DNA of 64,000 bases from Pseudomonas ovata. GTDB lineage: Bacteria; Pseudomonadota; Gammaproteobacteria; Pseudomonadales; Pseudomonadaceae. Positions 50,956-60,258 of this stretch are shown in pieces (the first letter of the stretch is position 1; each line of letters starts with the position of its first letter). The notes beneath the pieces are model-generated. The model was not told where the DNA came from, ran no database searches, and saw only the letters and a program-made list of their open reading frames with translations. Where the stretch lies: the NCBI RefSeq assembly GCF_003131185.1, contig NZ_QFFU01000002.1, positions 248,001 to 312,000 on the forward strand. Direction: 5' to 3'. A program made the translations under genes and the position numbers.

Positions 50956-52206
50956 TTACAGTGACTGGCCCTGCGCAACCGACGAGGCCCGGGCCTGTCG
51001 TTGCAACACGGCGGGCGCGGTTTCCTTGAGAAACAGCGACAGGCCGGCCGCCAGCAAGGCGCCACCGCAGGAAATCCACATGACGATCGACAGCCCGAAC
51101 CGGTCGGCGGCAAACCCGGCCATGGTCGGCGCCACGAACCCGCCGATCAGTTCGCCCACGCCCATGATCATGCCCAGCGCCGTGGCCATGACTTCGCGCG
51201 GCACGGTTTCGGCCGGAATGGTGGCCATGAACAGCGTGAAGCAGCCCAGCCCTGTGTAGGTCAGCACCATCAGGATGCCCAGTACCAAGGAGGAGGGCGC
51301 ATACAGCAGCGCCACCGGGCAACAGGCGGCGACCAGCGAGAACAGCACCAGGGTCGGACGGCGGCCGATTCGATCGGACACGCTGGGCACCACGAACCCC
51401 CAGATGACCCAGGCCGCGCCCAGGCAGCTCATGATCGCGCCCATGCTCGGCGCGCTGTAGCCGCGCACACTGACCAGAAAGGTCGGGGTAAAGGAGATCA
51501 GGATCACGAACCAGGTCAGGAATACGCAGCTGATCAACATGCACAGCACGATATTGCGGCTTTTCAGCAGGGCGAGGCGATTGACCCGGGCAGCGGCACC
51601 CGGCGCCGGAGCCTGACGCGGTTCGTCCTTGCGCACATAGCGCCAGATGAGCCAGGCGATCAGCAGGCCGGGCAACAGCGACACAATGAACGCATGGCGC
51701 CAGCCATAGGCTTCGGCCAGGGCAATCAGCACCGGCGGGCCGATCACCGCGCCCAGCAGGCCGGCTGCCGAACCCTGCAGCAGCCCCATGTTCAGGCCCC
51801 GCCGGTGCGGTGATGATGCTTCGACCATCAATGACTGCGACAAGGGCAGAATCGGCCCTTCGGCCAGGCCCATGATGCCGCGAAACAGCAGCAGGCTGAG
51901 AAAGCCCGACACCAGCCCGGATAGCGCCGAGCACAGGGAGAACAGAATCACCGCCACGATCAGCAGCGGCTTGCGCACCCCTCGCCGGTCCGACCAGGCC
52001 CCCACCAGCGCGCCGGACACCGCCCAGGCCAGCGCCAGCACCGAAGACAGCATGCCCAGGTGGGTGTTGCTCAACTTGAGTTCGTCAGCCATGAACGGAA
52101 ACAGAAAGGACAGGGCCAGACGATCGAAAAACACAAACCCGAAGGTCAGGAACAACACACCTAACAGGGTGTTTTCATAACTGGCTTTATTATTGTTTTG
52201 AGCCAT
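50956..52206 (-). CDS. MFS transporter (aromatic acid/anion symporter-like)
   Basis: A 416-residue permease with 12 hydrophobic segments and the MFS loop motifs GAWSDRRGVRKP (between helices 2 and 3) and SDRIGRRPT (between 8 and 9). N-terminal segment FGFVFFDRLALSFLFPFMADELKLS resembles the ACS family of hexuronate/aromatic anion symporters. ATG 52206 follows GGAGAA by 7 bp. It probably imports the compound that reaches the periplasm through the porin. Confidence 0.9.
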   Translation of the reverse strand: MAQNNNKASYENTLLGVLFLTFGFVFFDRLALSFLFPFMADELKLSNTHLGMLSSVLALAWAVSGALVGAWSDRRGVRKPLLIVAVILFSLCSALSGLVSGFLSLLLFRGIMGLAEGPILPLSQSLMVEASSPHRRGLNMGLLQGSAAGLLGAVIGPPVLIALAEAYGWRHAFIVSLLPGLLIAWLIWRYVRKDEPRQAPAPGAAARVNRLALLKSRNIVLCMLISCVFLTWFVILISFTPTFLVSVRGYSAPSMGAIMSCLGAAWVIWGFVVPSVSDRIGRRPTLVLFSLVAACCPVALLYAPSSLVLGILMVLTYTGLGCFTLFMATIPAETVPREVMATALGMIMGVGELIGGFVAPTMAGFAADRFGLSIVMWISCGGALLAAGLSLFLKETAPAVLQRQARASSVAQGQSL

Positions 52207-52229
52207 GGTGATTCTCCGCACGCAAGGGT

Positions 52230-52763
52230 TTAACGGAACAGACGGTCCACGGTGTCAGCCCCCAGGCCGACCTTTTCGTAGTGTTCACGGCACAGGGCAA
52301 TGTAGGAGTGCACATCGAAATAACCGGTGGACTCGCCGTGTTCGTCGAGCCAGATCAGCGGTCCCTTGACGATGAAGAACACGCGCATGGGTTCGTCATG
52401 CTCGTACGCCACCAGGGTATGGCCCTCGCCGGGCGTCTCGTAGACGAAGTCGCCTGCCGTGGCGGTCCAGTCGTGCTCCAGGTAGCCCCACTTGCCTGAC
52501 AGGGTGTAGGCGAACACTTCATGCGGGTGATAGTGACGGTTGACCAGCCCTGCCTGGCTGGACATCAGAATGTCGCACCAGCGGTTTTCACTGGGCGAGA
52601 TCCACAGCGGGCGCGAAGACACCGTCTCGGTGAAGGGCACATAGAGGCGCAGGTCATCACTGGCGGCATTGGGCAGGTAAACCTCGGGCTTGGCATCGGG
52701 CATCAAGGCGTTGGCGATGGGCTGCAGGTCTTTCCAGAATTCATTGCGGGCTAATTCGGGCAT
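52230..52763 (-). CDS. Cupin, 2,4'-dihydroxyacetophenone dioxygenase family
   Basis: A 177-residue cupin related to 2,4'-dihydroxyacetophenone dioxygenase. The metal motif is RHYHPHEVFAYTLSGKWGYLEHDW, with H77, H79 and H81, and DFVYETPGEGHTLVAY provides the second cupin motif. The known enzyme cleaves a C-C bond in a hydroxyacetophenone with Fe and O2. First gene of the operon; 23 bp to the MFS start. The exact substrate is unknown. Confidence 0.85.
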   Translation of the reverse strand: MPELARNEFWKDLQPIANALMPDAKPEVYLPNAASDDLRLYVPFTETVSSRPLWISPSENRWCDILMSSQAGLVNRHYHPHEVFAYTLSGKWGYLEHDWTATAGDFVYETPGEGHTLVAYEHDEPMRVFFIVKGPLIWLDEHGESTGYFDVHSYIALCREHYEKVGLGADTVDRLFR

Positions 52764-52828
52764 GTTCGGCCTCTGATCATTGTGGTTGATGGCCGGGACA
52801 CTCTAGGGTTTGCAAGACAGGACGGTTT

Positions 52829-52864
52829 GATCGAAACGGACGCCATTGTTGTTCGTATCGGACG
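52829..52864. promoter_or_regulatory. Tandem direct repeats, candidate AraC-family operator
   Basis: GATCGAAACGGACG (52829-52842) and GTTCGTATCGGACG (52851-52864) are 14-bp direct repeats sharing 11 positions, 22 bp (two helical turns) apart. They lie 66-101 bp upstream of the cupin start and 143-178 bp upstream of the AraC gene, as for activators that bind direct repeats next to the -35 region. Confidence 0.65.
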
Positions 52865-53006
52865 GATATTCCGGGCGCCGCTATCCTGATGTTTTTATTT
52901 TCGATGTCGATTGACAGCTAACCCGGGCGAGGGGTTAATTGCGCCTTGCAGGCCCGATACACGACTGGCGCACGGACGAGGCCGTCAATAAAACGAGAAT
53001 AAGAAA

Positions 53007-53981
53007 ATGACCACAGCCGCCTCCTTGCTCGACACCCGGCGTGCGAGCACCGACGATCTGCCCCCCGATCAGCGCCTGGCCTTCTGGGAGCACTACAACA
53101 CCTCGACGCTGGTGGGCCTGAAGTGTTCGTCCTTCAGTGAAAGCGGGTTCAGTGCGAGACAAGACAACCTGAACCTGGACCGATTGCGGGTCGCGCACAT
53201 TGCAGGCAATCAACATGTCATCGAACGCGATGTGTCGATGATCCGCACGGTGCCGAAAGCGTCGGTGTTCGTTTCCCTGGTATTGGGCCGTAGTTCGTTT
53301 TTCTTCCAGAACGGCCAGTGCCACTTACTCGAACCTGGCGAAATGATGGTGTACCGCACCGACAAGCCGTACTTGTTCGGCTTCACCGGGCCGATGCACA
53401 AGTTCATCTTCGATATTCCCCAAGAGGTCTTTGCCGCCCGGTGTCTGCGCCGCTTCGACAACGCCTTGAAAATCAGCGCCGACACCGGCACCCGGCGTTT
53501 ACTGTTGCGCACGTTGATCGAGCGTACCGAAGGGTATTTCGGGCAGCCGCTCAGGCAAGGGGCCGACCGCTACCAGGACGATGCCCTGGAGCTATTGGGT
53601 ACGGTCATCGCCGGACAGGTGGGCAACCGTCGTATCAACTCACTCAGCGCGTCCTACCTGCTGACGGCCAAGCGTTGCATCCTGGAGCAACTGGCCGACC
53701 CGACCCTGACTTGTGAACGGGTGGCGGCCCAGACTGGCGTTTCCACACGCCAGCTGACCCGTCTGTTTGCCCTGGAAGATACTCAGCCGCAGCGCTTTAT
53801 TCTGGAGAAACGCCTGGAAGGGGCGTTCCGGCGGCTGAGCAAAGGCCAAGGGCTGGACATCGCCGAGATCGCCTACCAGCACGGCTTCAGTAGCCAGGCG
53901 CATTTTGCCAGGGCCTTCAAGGCGCATTACGGGCGCACGCCCAGCCAGGTGCGGGCGCAGGGAGAGGCCGGGCGGGCGTAG
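53007..53981 (+). CDS. AraC family transcriptional regulator
   Basis: A 324-residue regulator with an N-terminal AraC-binding-like domain (CupR/FeaR-type AraC_binding_2: LAFWEHYNTSTLVGLKC; LEPGEMMVYRTDKPYLF) and a C-terminal double HTH (CERVAAQTGVSTRQLTRLFA; DIAEIAYQHGFSSQAHFARAFKAHYGRTPSQ). It is divergent from the cupin operon and should activate it through the direct repeats. Related regulators respond to aromatic or amine-derived compounds. Confidence 0.92.
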   Translation: MTTAASLLDTRRASTDDLPPDQRLAFWEHYNTSTLVGLKCSSFSESGFSARQDNLNLDRLRVAHIAGNQHVIERDVSMIRTVPKASVFVSLVLGRSSFFFQNGQCHLLEPGEMMVYRTDKPYLFGFTGPMHKFIFDIPQEVFAARCLRRFDNALKISADTGTRRLLLRTLIERTEGYFGQPLRQGADRYQDDALELLGTVIAGQVGNRRINSLSASYLLTAKRCILEQLADPTLTCERVAAQTGVSTRQLTRLFALEDTQPQRFILEKRLEGAFRRLSKGQGLDIAEIAYQHGFSSQAHFARAFKAHYGRTPSQVRAQGEAGRA

Positions 53982-54001
53982 AGGTGCGCTGCAACAGGAT
54001 T

Positions 54002-54910
54002 TCATGTATCCATGAGCAACTGAGCCTCAAGCCACGCCAGCAGCGTATGGACGTCGACGCGCTTGTCAGCGCCGTGAGCGGTGTAGACAGAAATGGCATC
54101 GGGCAAGGCAATGCGCTCTGCGCAAGGCTGAACCAGCGCACCGGTCTTGATCAGCCTCGCCGCGGTTCGACGCCATCCCAGGGCAATGCCATGTCCTTCG
54201 ATGGCCGCCTGCAGCATCAGCGGGTAGCTGTCGAACACGATGGTTCGCTGAGAGGTTACCGGCGCCTGTCCAAATGCCTCCAGCCAGCCATTCCAGGTCA
54301 TGAAATCAGCAGGCGTGGCGTGATAATGCAAAAGCGTGTGCGCCGGCAGGGCTTCAAGGCCGGGCAAGGTGCCGGTTGCCAGGTAGTCGGGGCTGCACAC
54401 CGGAAAGACTTCATCGGCAGCGGTAAAGACCCGTGGATGCACGCCGCTGGCGCGTCCGGTGGTCTGCAAGGCCACATCGAAGGGCTCGTTGAATTCGGCG
54501 ACAGGCCGGGTCGAGGTCACCACTTGCACCTCGATGCCGGCGTGCTGGTCCCGGAACGTGGAGAGGCGCGGCATCAGCCAGTAGAAAGCCTCGCATAACT
54601 GGCACAGGAAAACGACACGCTGCGTGCGATGCGAGGTGCGAAGGGCCACGGCGCCGTCACTGATACTGCCCAAGGCCGCACTCACCACCTGGCTCAATTC
54701 CTGCCCTTGCTCGGTCAGGAACACTGCCCGATTACGGCGGGTAAAGAGTTTTACGCCCAGGTCTTGCTCAAGGTCGCGAATCTGCCGGCTGACGGCAGCC
54801 TGGGTGATGTGCAGCTCTTGGGCTGCCCTGGAGAAGCTTTGCAAGCGCGCAGCGGCTTCAAAAGGCAGCAGACTGGCCAGCGGGGGCAGGGTCTTCCTGA
54901 GCGTATTCAT
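54002..54910 (-). CDS. LysR family transcriptional regulator (GcvA-like)
   Basis: A 302-residue LTTR with HTH LLPFEAAARLQSFSRAAQELHITQAAVSRQIRDLEQDLG and effector domain VVFLCQLCEAFYWLMPRLSTF. It is divergent from the DMT transporter gene 63 bp away and probably regulates it. Convergent with the AraC gene, 20 bp apart. Confidence 0.92.
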   Translation of the reverse strand: MNTLRKTLPPLASLLPFEAAARLQSFSRAAQELHITQAAVSRQIRDLEQDLGVKLFTRRNRAVFLTEQGQELSQVVSAALGSISDGAVALRTSHRTQRVVFLCQLCEAFYWLMPRLSTFRDQHAGIEVQVVTSTRPVAEFNEPFDVALQTTGRASGVHPRVFTAADEVFPVCSPDYLATGTLPGLEALPAHTLLHYHATPADFMTWNGWLEAFGQAPVTSQRTIVFDSYPLMLQAAIEGHGIALGWRRTAARLIKTGALVQPCAERIALPDAISVYTAHGADKRVDVHTLLAWLEAQLLMDT

Positions 54911-54973
54911 AATCCAAGGTTATGCATGGCGGCCTGAGAACTCGTTTGTAGCATACTGACGGCAGCCGGCAAC

Positions 54974-55966
54974 ATGAGTGCACTCTCTTTTGGACACCCA
55001 CTCATGACACCTGACCGCTCGACAATCATCGTCGGGGTACTGCTCGCTGTGCTGGCGACGCTGGCGTGGGCCTTCAACTTCATCGCCCCTTATGTCACCG
55101 GGCCCTACAGCATTTACGACCTGACGCTCATCCGGTTTCTGATCGCGGGTGCCTTGGGTGTGCTCGGCGTGACCCTGTGCCGCGCGCAGCGACGTCTGGT
55201 GCCACGCGTTCGGCAGTGGCTTGCCGCCGGGCTGGGCATCATCGGCTACCTGGGGTACAGCAGTTGCATTGCCGCCGGCGTGATTTCCGGAGGGCCCGTG
55301 CTGACGGCCGCCTTCGTAGGATTAGTGCCCGTGCTTGTCGCCCTGATCGGCAATGCCCGAGACCGGACCGTGCCCTGGCAACGCCTTGCCTTGCCATTGA
55401 CGCTGATAACGCTCGGGCTTCTGCTTGCAACCATCAGCAGCATGGCGCTGCCGCACGCCGGTCAGACGGACCGGTGGGCGGGGCTGTTTTTTTCTGTGTT
55501 AGCCGTAGCCTTGTGGCTGGCCTTCAGCGTGTTGAATCAGAGCGCCCTGGAGCAACTGCCCGCTGCGGCGACGGGGCTGTGGACCGCGTTGATGATGGTG
55601 GGCGCCGGGCTTGGTGCCTTGTGCCTGATACCTGTTGTCCAGGCGCTCGGCCTGCTTGACCTTGCCGGAAAAGGCTTCGGTCTGGGCATGGCGGGACCTT
55701 TGTACGCCTGGGCGCTGGTCATCGCGCTGATGTCGTCGGTAATCGGCGCCTGGGCCTGGAACGCGGCGACGCAACGGTTGCCAATGGTTCTTTCCGGGCA
55801 GTTGATTTCGCTGGAGTCGGTGTTCGCCGCTGTACTGGGGCTGGTCTTTCACGCCCGTCTGCCAACGCTCATGGAGGCCGCCGGGCTGGTGGCCGTGCTC
55901 ATGGGCGCCGCGCTGGCGGTTCGGCGCATGCTCAGTGCCCGGCGTGTGGCGGCCATGCCGGTATGA
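54974..55966 (+). CDS. DMT superfamily (EamA) transporter
   Basis: A protein of 320-330 residues with ten hydrophobic segments. LAVLATLAWAFNFIAPYVTGPYSIYDLTLIRFLIAGALG is the first EamA repeat and WAWNAATQRLPMVLSGQLISLESVFAAVLG the second. ATG 54974 and ATG 55004 are both possible starts; the second gives a shorter, cleaner cytosolic N-terminus. Likely an exporter of an amino acid or metabolite, under the divergent LysR regulator. Confidence 0.88.
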   Translation: MSALSFGHPLMTPDRSTIIVGVLLAVLATLAWAFNFIAPYVTGPYSIYDLTLIRFLIAGALGVLGVTLCRAQRRLVPRVRQWLAAGLGIIGYLGYSSCIAAGVISGGPVLTAAFVGLVPVLVALIGNARDRTVPWQRLALPLTLITLGLLLATISSMALPHAGQTDRWAGLFFSVLAVALWLAFSVLNQSALEQLPAAATGLWTALMMVGAGLGALCLIPVVQALGLLDLAGKGFGLGMAGPLYAWALVIALMSSVIGAWAWNAATQRLPMVLSGQLISLESVFAAVLGLVFHARLPTLMEAAGLVAVLMGAALAVRRMLSARRVAAMPV

Positions 55967-55975
55967 TCGCTCCGC

Positions 55976-56401
55976 TTATACCTGGGGTCTTTTGTAGGCC
56001 ATGCCGACGGAGCGAGGGGCGGTGTGCACGAAACCAAACTGTGCATAGAGATCCTGGGCCTGGCCATCGGCGATAAGGCTGACGTAGCCGCTTTCAGGCA
56101 CGTGGGCTTCGATGTAGTGCATGATTTCACCCATGATGCGCTTGCCTAGCCCCTTGCCTTGATGCTCGACAAGCACGGCAATGTCCACCACTTGAAAGAA
56201 GCATCCACCGTCGCCGACGACCCGGCCCATGCCCACGGGCATCGACCCCCAAAGAATCTGCACAGCAAAGAGCGTGTTGGGCAAGCCCCGTATCGCGGCG
56301 TCATCCGTCTTGGCGCTGAGGCCGGAGCCGATGCGAAGCGCCTGGTAGGTTTCAACGGAGGGCAGCTTCAGCAGGGATGAGTAAATGGCCAATGGGGTCA
56401 C
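55976..56401 (-). CDS. GNAT family N-acetyltransferase
   Basis: A 141-residue GNAT. DIAVLVEHQGKGLGKRIMGEIM contains the acetyl-CoA Q/R-x-x-G-x-G/A loop (residues near 78-90), preceded by GMGRVVGDGGCFFQVV and followed by YAQFGFV. Substrate unknown. GTG 56401 is used as the start since no ATG precedes the conserved SVETYQALR segment; TTG 56392 is another option. Convergent with the exporter gene. Confidence 0.85.
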   Translation of the reverse strand: MTPLAIYSSLLKLPSVETYQALRIGSGLSAKTDDAAIRGLPNTLFAVQILWGSMPVGMGRVVGDGGCFFQVVDIAVLVEHQGKGLGKRIMGEIMHYIEAHVPESGYVSLIADGQAQDLYAQFGFVHTAPRSVGMAYKRPQV

Positions 56402-56481
56402 CAGGGCAGAAGAGGGCTCAAGGGAGGTGATAAACGCGCGCGTAGTTATACCGCAGCGTGTGGTGACCCGCGAGCAATGAC

Positions 56482-57894
56482 TCAGCTGCGCGCCAGCTGC
56501 CCTTGCGTCATTCTGCGTTTGTAAGCGCTGTCGCGGCTGGCCAGCCAGTAATACAGCGGTGAGGTGATGAGCAAACCGACAAGCCAGGACAGATCGGCAC
56601 CATTGATGTGTGCTGACACCGGCCCGACATACAGGGGGGTATTCATGAATGGAATCTGCACGGCAATGCCTATCGCGTACGCCAGCAAGGCCTGAGGGTT
56701 GTAGCGGCCATAAATTCCGCCATCCACACGAAAAATCGAGGCAATGTCGTACTTGCCCTTATGAATGGCGTAGAAGTCGATCAGGTTGATTGCCGTCCAG
56801 GGGACCAGCACCACCAGTAGAACCAGCACCATATCGACGAAGTGGCCGATGAAGTCTTTTGAGGCGAACACGGCGGCGGTTGCGCAGGCCATCAACACCA
56901 GGATCGAGATCAGCGCACGGCTTTTAGCCGTAGGGATCCAGCGATAGGCAAAGGTCTGCACCAGCGTGATGATCGACAACACAGCGCCGTACAGGTTGAG
57001 GGCGTTGTGACTGATCACGCTGAGCAAGAACAAAACCAGCATCAACGGGCCGATAGAACCGGTGGCGAGTTTGACGGCCTCCATGGTGTCCATGCCTACA
57101 GGCGTGGCCAGGACGGCGACAGCACCAAAAATGAAAGAAAGGCTCGAACCCAGTGCCGAGCCGAGGTAGGTGGTCCAGAACGTCGAAGACACGGGTACAT
57201 CCGCCGGCAGATAGCGAGAGTAGTCGGAAACATAAGGCGCAAATGCGATCTGCCACAAGGCGGCCAGAGACACCGTGGCGAGCCAGCCGGAAATGTTGAA
57301 TTCACCGCGCGTCAGAAAGTCCGTGGTCTGCACGTGGGTAAAGATATAGCCGAACCCCAGTACGATGCCGGCCCCCAGCACCCAGGTACCAATGCGGTTG
57401 AGCACATGGATGAAACGGTAGCCGATAATGCCGATTATTCCGGAGCCGATGGCGCCAATCACGATGCCGACAGGCACGGGTACGCTGTCCACCACCCCGT
57501 GCAATGATTTGCCGGCGAGGACAATATTGGAGGCGAAAAAGCCGATATACATGACGCCTGCAATGACCACCACCAGCAGCGCCCCAAGGGAGCCGAACTG
57601 AGCGCGACTCTGAATCATTTGCGGGATGCCCATTTGCGGCCCCTGGGCTGAATGCAACGCCATCAGCACGCCGCCAATCAGGTGGCCGACAAGAATGGCA
57701 ACGACGCCCCACAGCAGATTGAGGTGGAACAATTGCACGCCCAGCGCGCCTGTCACGATCGGCAATGGCGCGATATTGCCACCAAACCACAACGTGAACA
57801 GGTCGCTTACTTTGCCGTGACGATCTTGCGGGGGCACGTAGCCGATTGTGTGTTTTTCAATAAGCGGGGCGCTGGATGTTGCAGTGGTCACCAT
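56482..57894 (-). CDS. NCS1 family purine/cytosine permease-like transporter
   Basis: A 470-residue permease with 12 hydrophobic segments. It has the NCS1 motifs SDLFTLWFGGNIAPLPIVTGALG, AFAPYVSDYSRYLPADVP and VPWTAINLIDFYAIHKGKYD. ATG 57894 has TTGGAG upstream; the open frame before it is not conserved-looking. Unlike the CodB-like protein at 30694, it resembles the longer nucleobase/allantoin/hydantoin-type branch. It is divergent from a LysR regulator and stands next to a catabolic operon handling amines or amides. Confidence 0.9.
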   Translation of the reverse strand: MVTTATSSAPLIEKHTIGYVPPQDRHGKVSDLFTLWFGGNIAPLPIVTGALGVQLFHLNLLWGVVAILVGHLIGGVLMALHSAQGPQMGIPQMIQSRAQFGSLGALLVVVIAGVMYIGFFASNIVLAGKSLHGVVDSVPVPVGIVIGAIGSGIIGIIGYRFIHVLNRIGTWVLGAGIVLGFGYIFTHVQTTDFLTRGEFNISGWLATVSLAALWQIAFAPYVSDYSRYLPADVPVSSTFWTTYLGSALGSSLSFIFGAVAVLATPVGMDTMEAVKLATGSIGPLMLVLFLLSVISHNALNLYGAVLSIITLVQTFAYRWIPTAKSRALISILVLMACATAAVFASKDFIGHFVDMVLVLLVVLVPWTAINLIDFYAIHKGKYDIASIFRVDGGIYGRYNPQALLAYAIGIAVQIPFMNTPLYVGPVSAHINGADLSWLVGLLITSPLYYWLASRDSAYKRRMTQGQLARS

Positions 57895-58006
57895 GTTGAA
57901 CTCCAAGGCAATCGGTACGCAGGCGTACTTTGTGAGACGACACGGGCAGGTCGCTCTGTTGTTGGCCTGATCATCTGCAATGGACACGGGGAGGTAAATT
58001 AGTAAG

Positions 58007-58020
58007 TTTGTTGCCACAAA
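58007..58020. promoter_or_regulatory. Candidate LysR-type box between permease and regulator
   Basis: TTTGT-TGCC-ACAAA is a perfect 5-bp inverted repeat containing T-N11-A spacings, inside a longer AT-rich dyad. It lies 112 bp upstream of the permease start and 122 bp upstream of the LysR gene, consistent with LTTR control of the divergent pair. Confidence 0.5.
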
Positions 58021-58142
58021 CCTTAAAAAAAATAGCTCGGCCTGATTTTTGCTCCGGTATGTTGCACGCACTTGAATGAAGGAAAAATACGCTGTTTTCA
58101 TGCACTTTTTTGGGGCGAAACTGCCTGTTTCCGGAGGCTTTC

Positions 58143-59054
58143 ATGGCTGCCTATAACCTGCGCCAACTCAGGTATTTCGTCGCCGCCGCCAAGTGCGGCA
58201 GCGTTGCTGAGGCGTCGCGCAAGCTGTATATCGCACAACCGTCGGTATCGACGGCAATCAAGCACCTTGAAGAGAGTTTTGGTGTGCAGTTGTTTATCCG
58301 TCATCACGCGCAAGGCGTCTCGCTGACCCCCAGCGGGGCCCGGTTCTATCGCAAAGCGCTGGAGCTGTTGCGGGTCGCCCATGAGTTCGAGCAGAACGCG
58401 CTGGCGGATAATGATGTGGTGTCCGGGCAAATCGACATTGGCTGTTTCGAGACTGTCGCTCCGCTGTACCTGCCGCGGCTGATTGCCGGCTTCAAGGCGC
58501 GCTGGCCGGGGGTGGAAATCCGCATCCGCGACGGCGAGCAGCAAGAGCTGGTGCAGGCGTTGACCGCGGGCAGTATCGACATGGCAATGCTGTTCGAGCA
58601 CGACCTTGGCGGCACCATCGAGACCCTTGCGCTCATGCCGCCCCAGCAACCGTATGCGTTGCTGCCTGCCGATCACCGCTTTGCCCGGCAGGCCAGGGTG
58701 TCTCTGGCCGACCTGGTGATGGAGCCCATGATCCTGCTGGACGTGCTCCCGAGCCGGACGTATTTCGTGAGTATTTTCGAAGAGCGCGGGCTGACGCCCA
58801 ATATCGTATTCAGCTCGCCGTCAATCGAGATGGTCCGAGGGATGGTCGGGCAGGGGTTCGGTTTTTCGATTCTGGTCACCAAGCCTTTTACCGAGCACAC
58901 CTATGACGGACAAAAGGTGGTGTGTGTGCCGCTGGCGGAAACGGTGACGGGCTCCGGATTGTCGGCGGTATGGCTGCGCCGTGCACCGCTGACCAAGCCG
59001 GTGCAATTGTTTGTCGACTACTGCCGCGAAGAGCTGGCCCGGCTGCTTGACTGA
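58143..59054 (+). CDS. LysR family transcriptional regulator
   Basis: A 303-residue LTTR: HTH YNLRQLRYFVAAAKCGSVAEASRKLYIAQPSVSTAIKHLE and a CbnR/BenM-like effector domain (QIDIGCFETVAPLYLPRLIAGF). GGAGG lies 7 bp before the ATG. Divergent from the NCS1 permease and convergent with argE, so it is placed to control uptake of the compound handled by the downstream operon. Confidence 0.93.
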   Translation: MAAYNLRQLRYFVAAAKCGSVAEASRKLYIAQPSVSTAIKHLEESFGVQLFIRHHAQGVSLTPSGARFYRKALELLRVAHEFEQNALADNDVVSGQIDIGCFETVAPLYLPRLIAGFKARWPGVEIRIRDGEQQELVQALTAGSIDMAMLFEHDLGGTIETLALMPPQQPYALLPADHRFARQARVSLADLVMEPMILLDVLPSRTYFVSIFEERGLTPNIVFSSPSIEMVRGMVGQGFGFSILVTKPFTEHTYDGQKVVCVPLAETVTGSGLSAVWLRRAPLTKPVQLFVDYCREELARLLD

Positions 59055-59112
59055 ATCGCGCGTTGGCAGATGCCCGACGATGCAATCCGGCGTTCAAGGC
59101 AAGCAGAGGGTG

Positions 59113-60258
59113 TCAGGCGCTGATTGAATCCAGCATCCGCAGCAGCATGGCGTCACACCCTGCCAACTGCTCGACACTGACGAATTCGTCCGGTTTGTGC
59201 CCCTGATCCATACTTCCGGGGCCGCACACCACCGTGGGGATGCCAATGGCGTCGAACAATCCACCTTCGGTGCCGAACGCCACTGTGCTAAACGCCCGGG
59301 TACGGGAAAACGCCGCAATCAATGCGGCGGCCTGGCTGTGTTCATCGGTGACCAGGCCAGGGTAGGCCGACAGCTCGGTAAACCGGATCGCACTCTGGGC
59401 GCTGACCGCCTGCATGCGCGGCAAGACCTGCTCGTGTGCATACCTTTGCAGCTGCGCCGCCACCTCGGCCGGGTTCTGCGAGGGTAACGAACGAATCTCG
59501 AAATCGAACCGGCAATCGGCAGGCACGATATTCAATGCCTTGCCGCCGCTGATCAAGCCGGCCTGCATCGTGCTGAACGGTGGATCGAACCGCGGGTCCT
59601 GATGAGCCTGCAACCGCTGCCCGATACGCCCCAGTTCACCGATCAGGTCGGCGGCATGTTCGATGGCATTCACGCCATAGGGCGCGTAGGCCGAGTGACA
59701 GGCCTCGCCATGAACATCGCAACGCATCGCCAGCTTGCCCTTGTGGCCCAGTACCGGCTTGAGCTCAGTGGGTTCGCCGATAATGCACAATAGCGGCTTG
59801 ACCGGCCGCCGCTCAAGCACCTTGAGTAACGAGCGTACCCCCAGGCAACCCACTTCCTCATCGTAGGACAGGGCAATGTGCACCGGCCTTGTCAAAGAGG
59901 CGGTGAGCAGTGCGGGCACCAGGGCCAGCACACAGGCGATATAGCCCTTCATGTCTGCGGTGCCCCGGCCAAACAATTTGCCGTCGCGTTCGGTCAGTTC
60001 AAAAGGCGGCCAGGTCCATGCCTGGCCATCCACCGGCACCACATCGGTGTGCCCCGACAGCACAATGCCAGGCAGCTCCACAGGGCCCACGCTGGCAAAC
60101 AGGTTCGCCTTGCTGCGCGCTTCGTTGTAGATCAGTTCGCTAGCCACGCCAAACCCTGCCAGGTACTCACGCACGAACTCGATCAGGCTCAGGTTGGATT
60201 CGCGGCTGGTGGTGTCAAACCCCACCAGCGTCTGCAGCAATGCCTGGCTGGGGCTCAT
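59113..60258 (-). CDS. argE: Acetylornithine deacetylase/ArgE family amidohydrolase
   Basis: A 381-residue M20 peptidase-family zinc enzyme: SGHTDVVPVDG (first metal His and bridging Asp), GRGTADMKGY, SYDEEVGC (catalytic Glu), GEPTELKP, and GTEGGLFDAIGIP with GPGSMDQGHKPDEFV near the C-terminus. ArgE removes N-acetyl from acetylornithine. Here it ends an operon with FMO, RidA and DUF1028 genes, so it may act on another N-acyl amino acid rather than in arginine synthesis. Its start overlaps the DUF1028 stop by 4 bp. Confidence 0.9.
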   Translation of the reverse strand: MSPSQALLQTLVGFDTTSRESNLSLIEFVREYLAGFGVASELIYNEARSKANLFASVGPVELPGIVLSGHTDVVPVDGQAWTWPPFELTERDGKLFGRGTADMKGYIACVLALVPALLTASLTRPVHIALSYDEEVGCLGVRSLLKVLERRPVKPLLCIIGEPTELKPVLGHKGKLAMRCDVHGEACHSAYAPYGVNAIEHAADLIGELGRIGQRLQAHQDPRFDPPFSTMQAGLISGGKALNIVPADCRFDFEIRSLPSQNPAEVAAQLQRYAHEQVLPRMQAVSAQSAIRFTELSAYPGLVTDEHSQAAALIAAFSRTRAFSTVAFGTEGGLFDAIGIPTVVCGPGSMDQGHKPDEFVSVEQLAGCDAMLLRMLDSISA

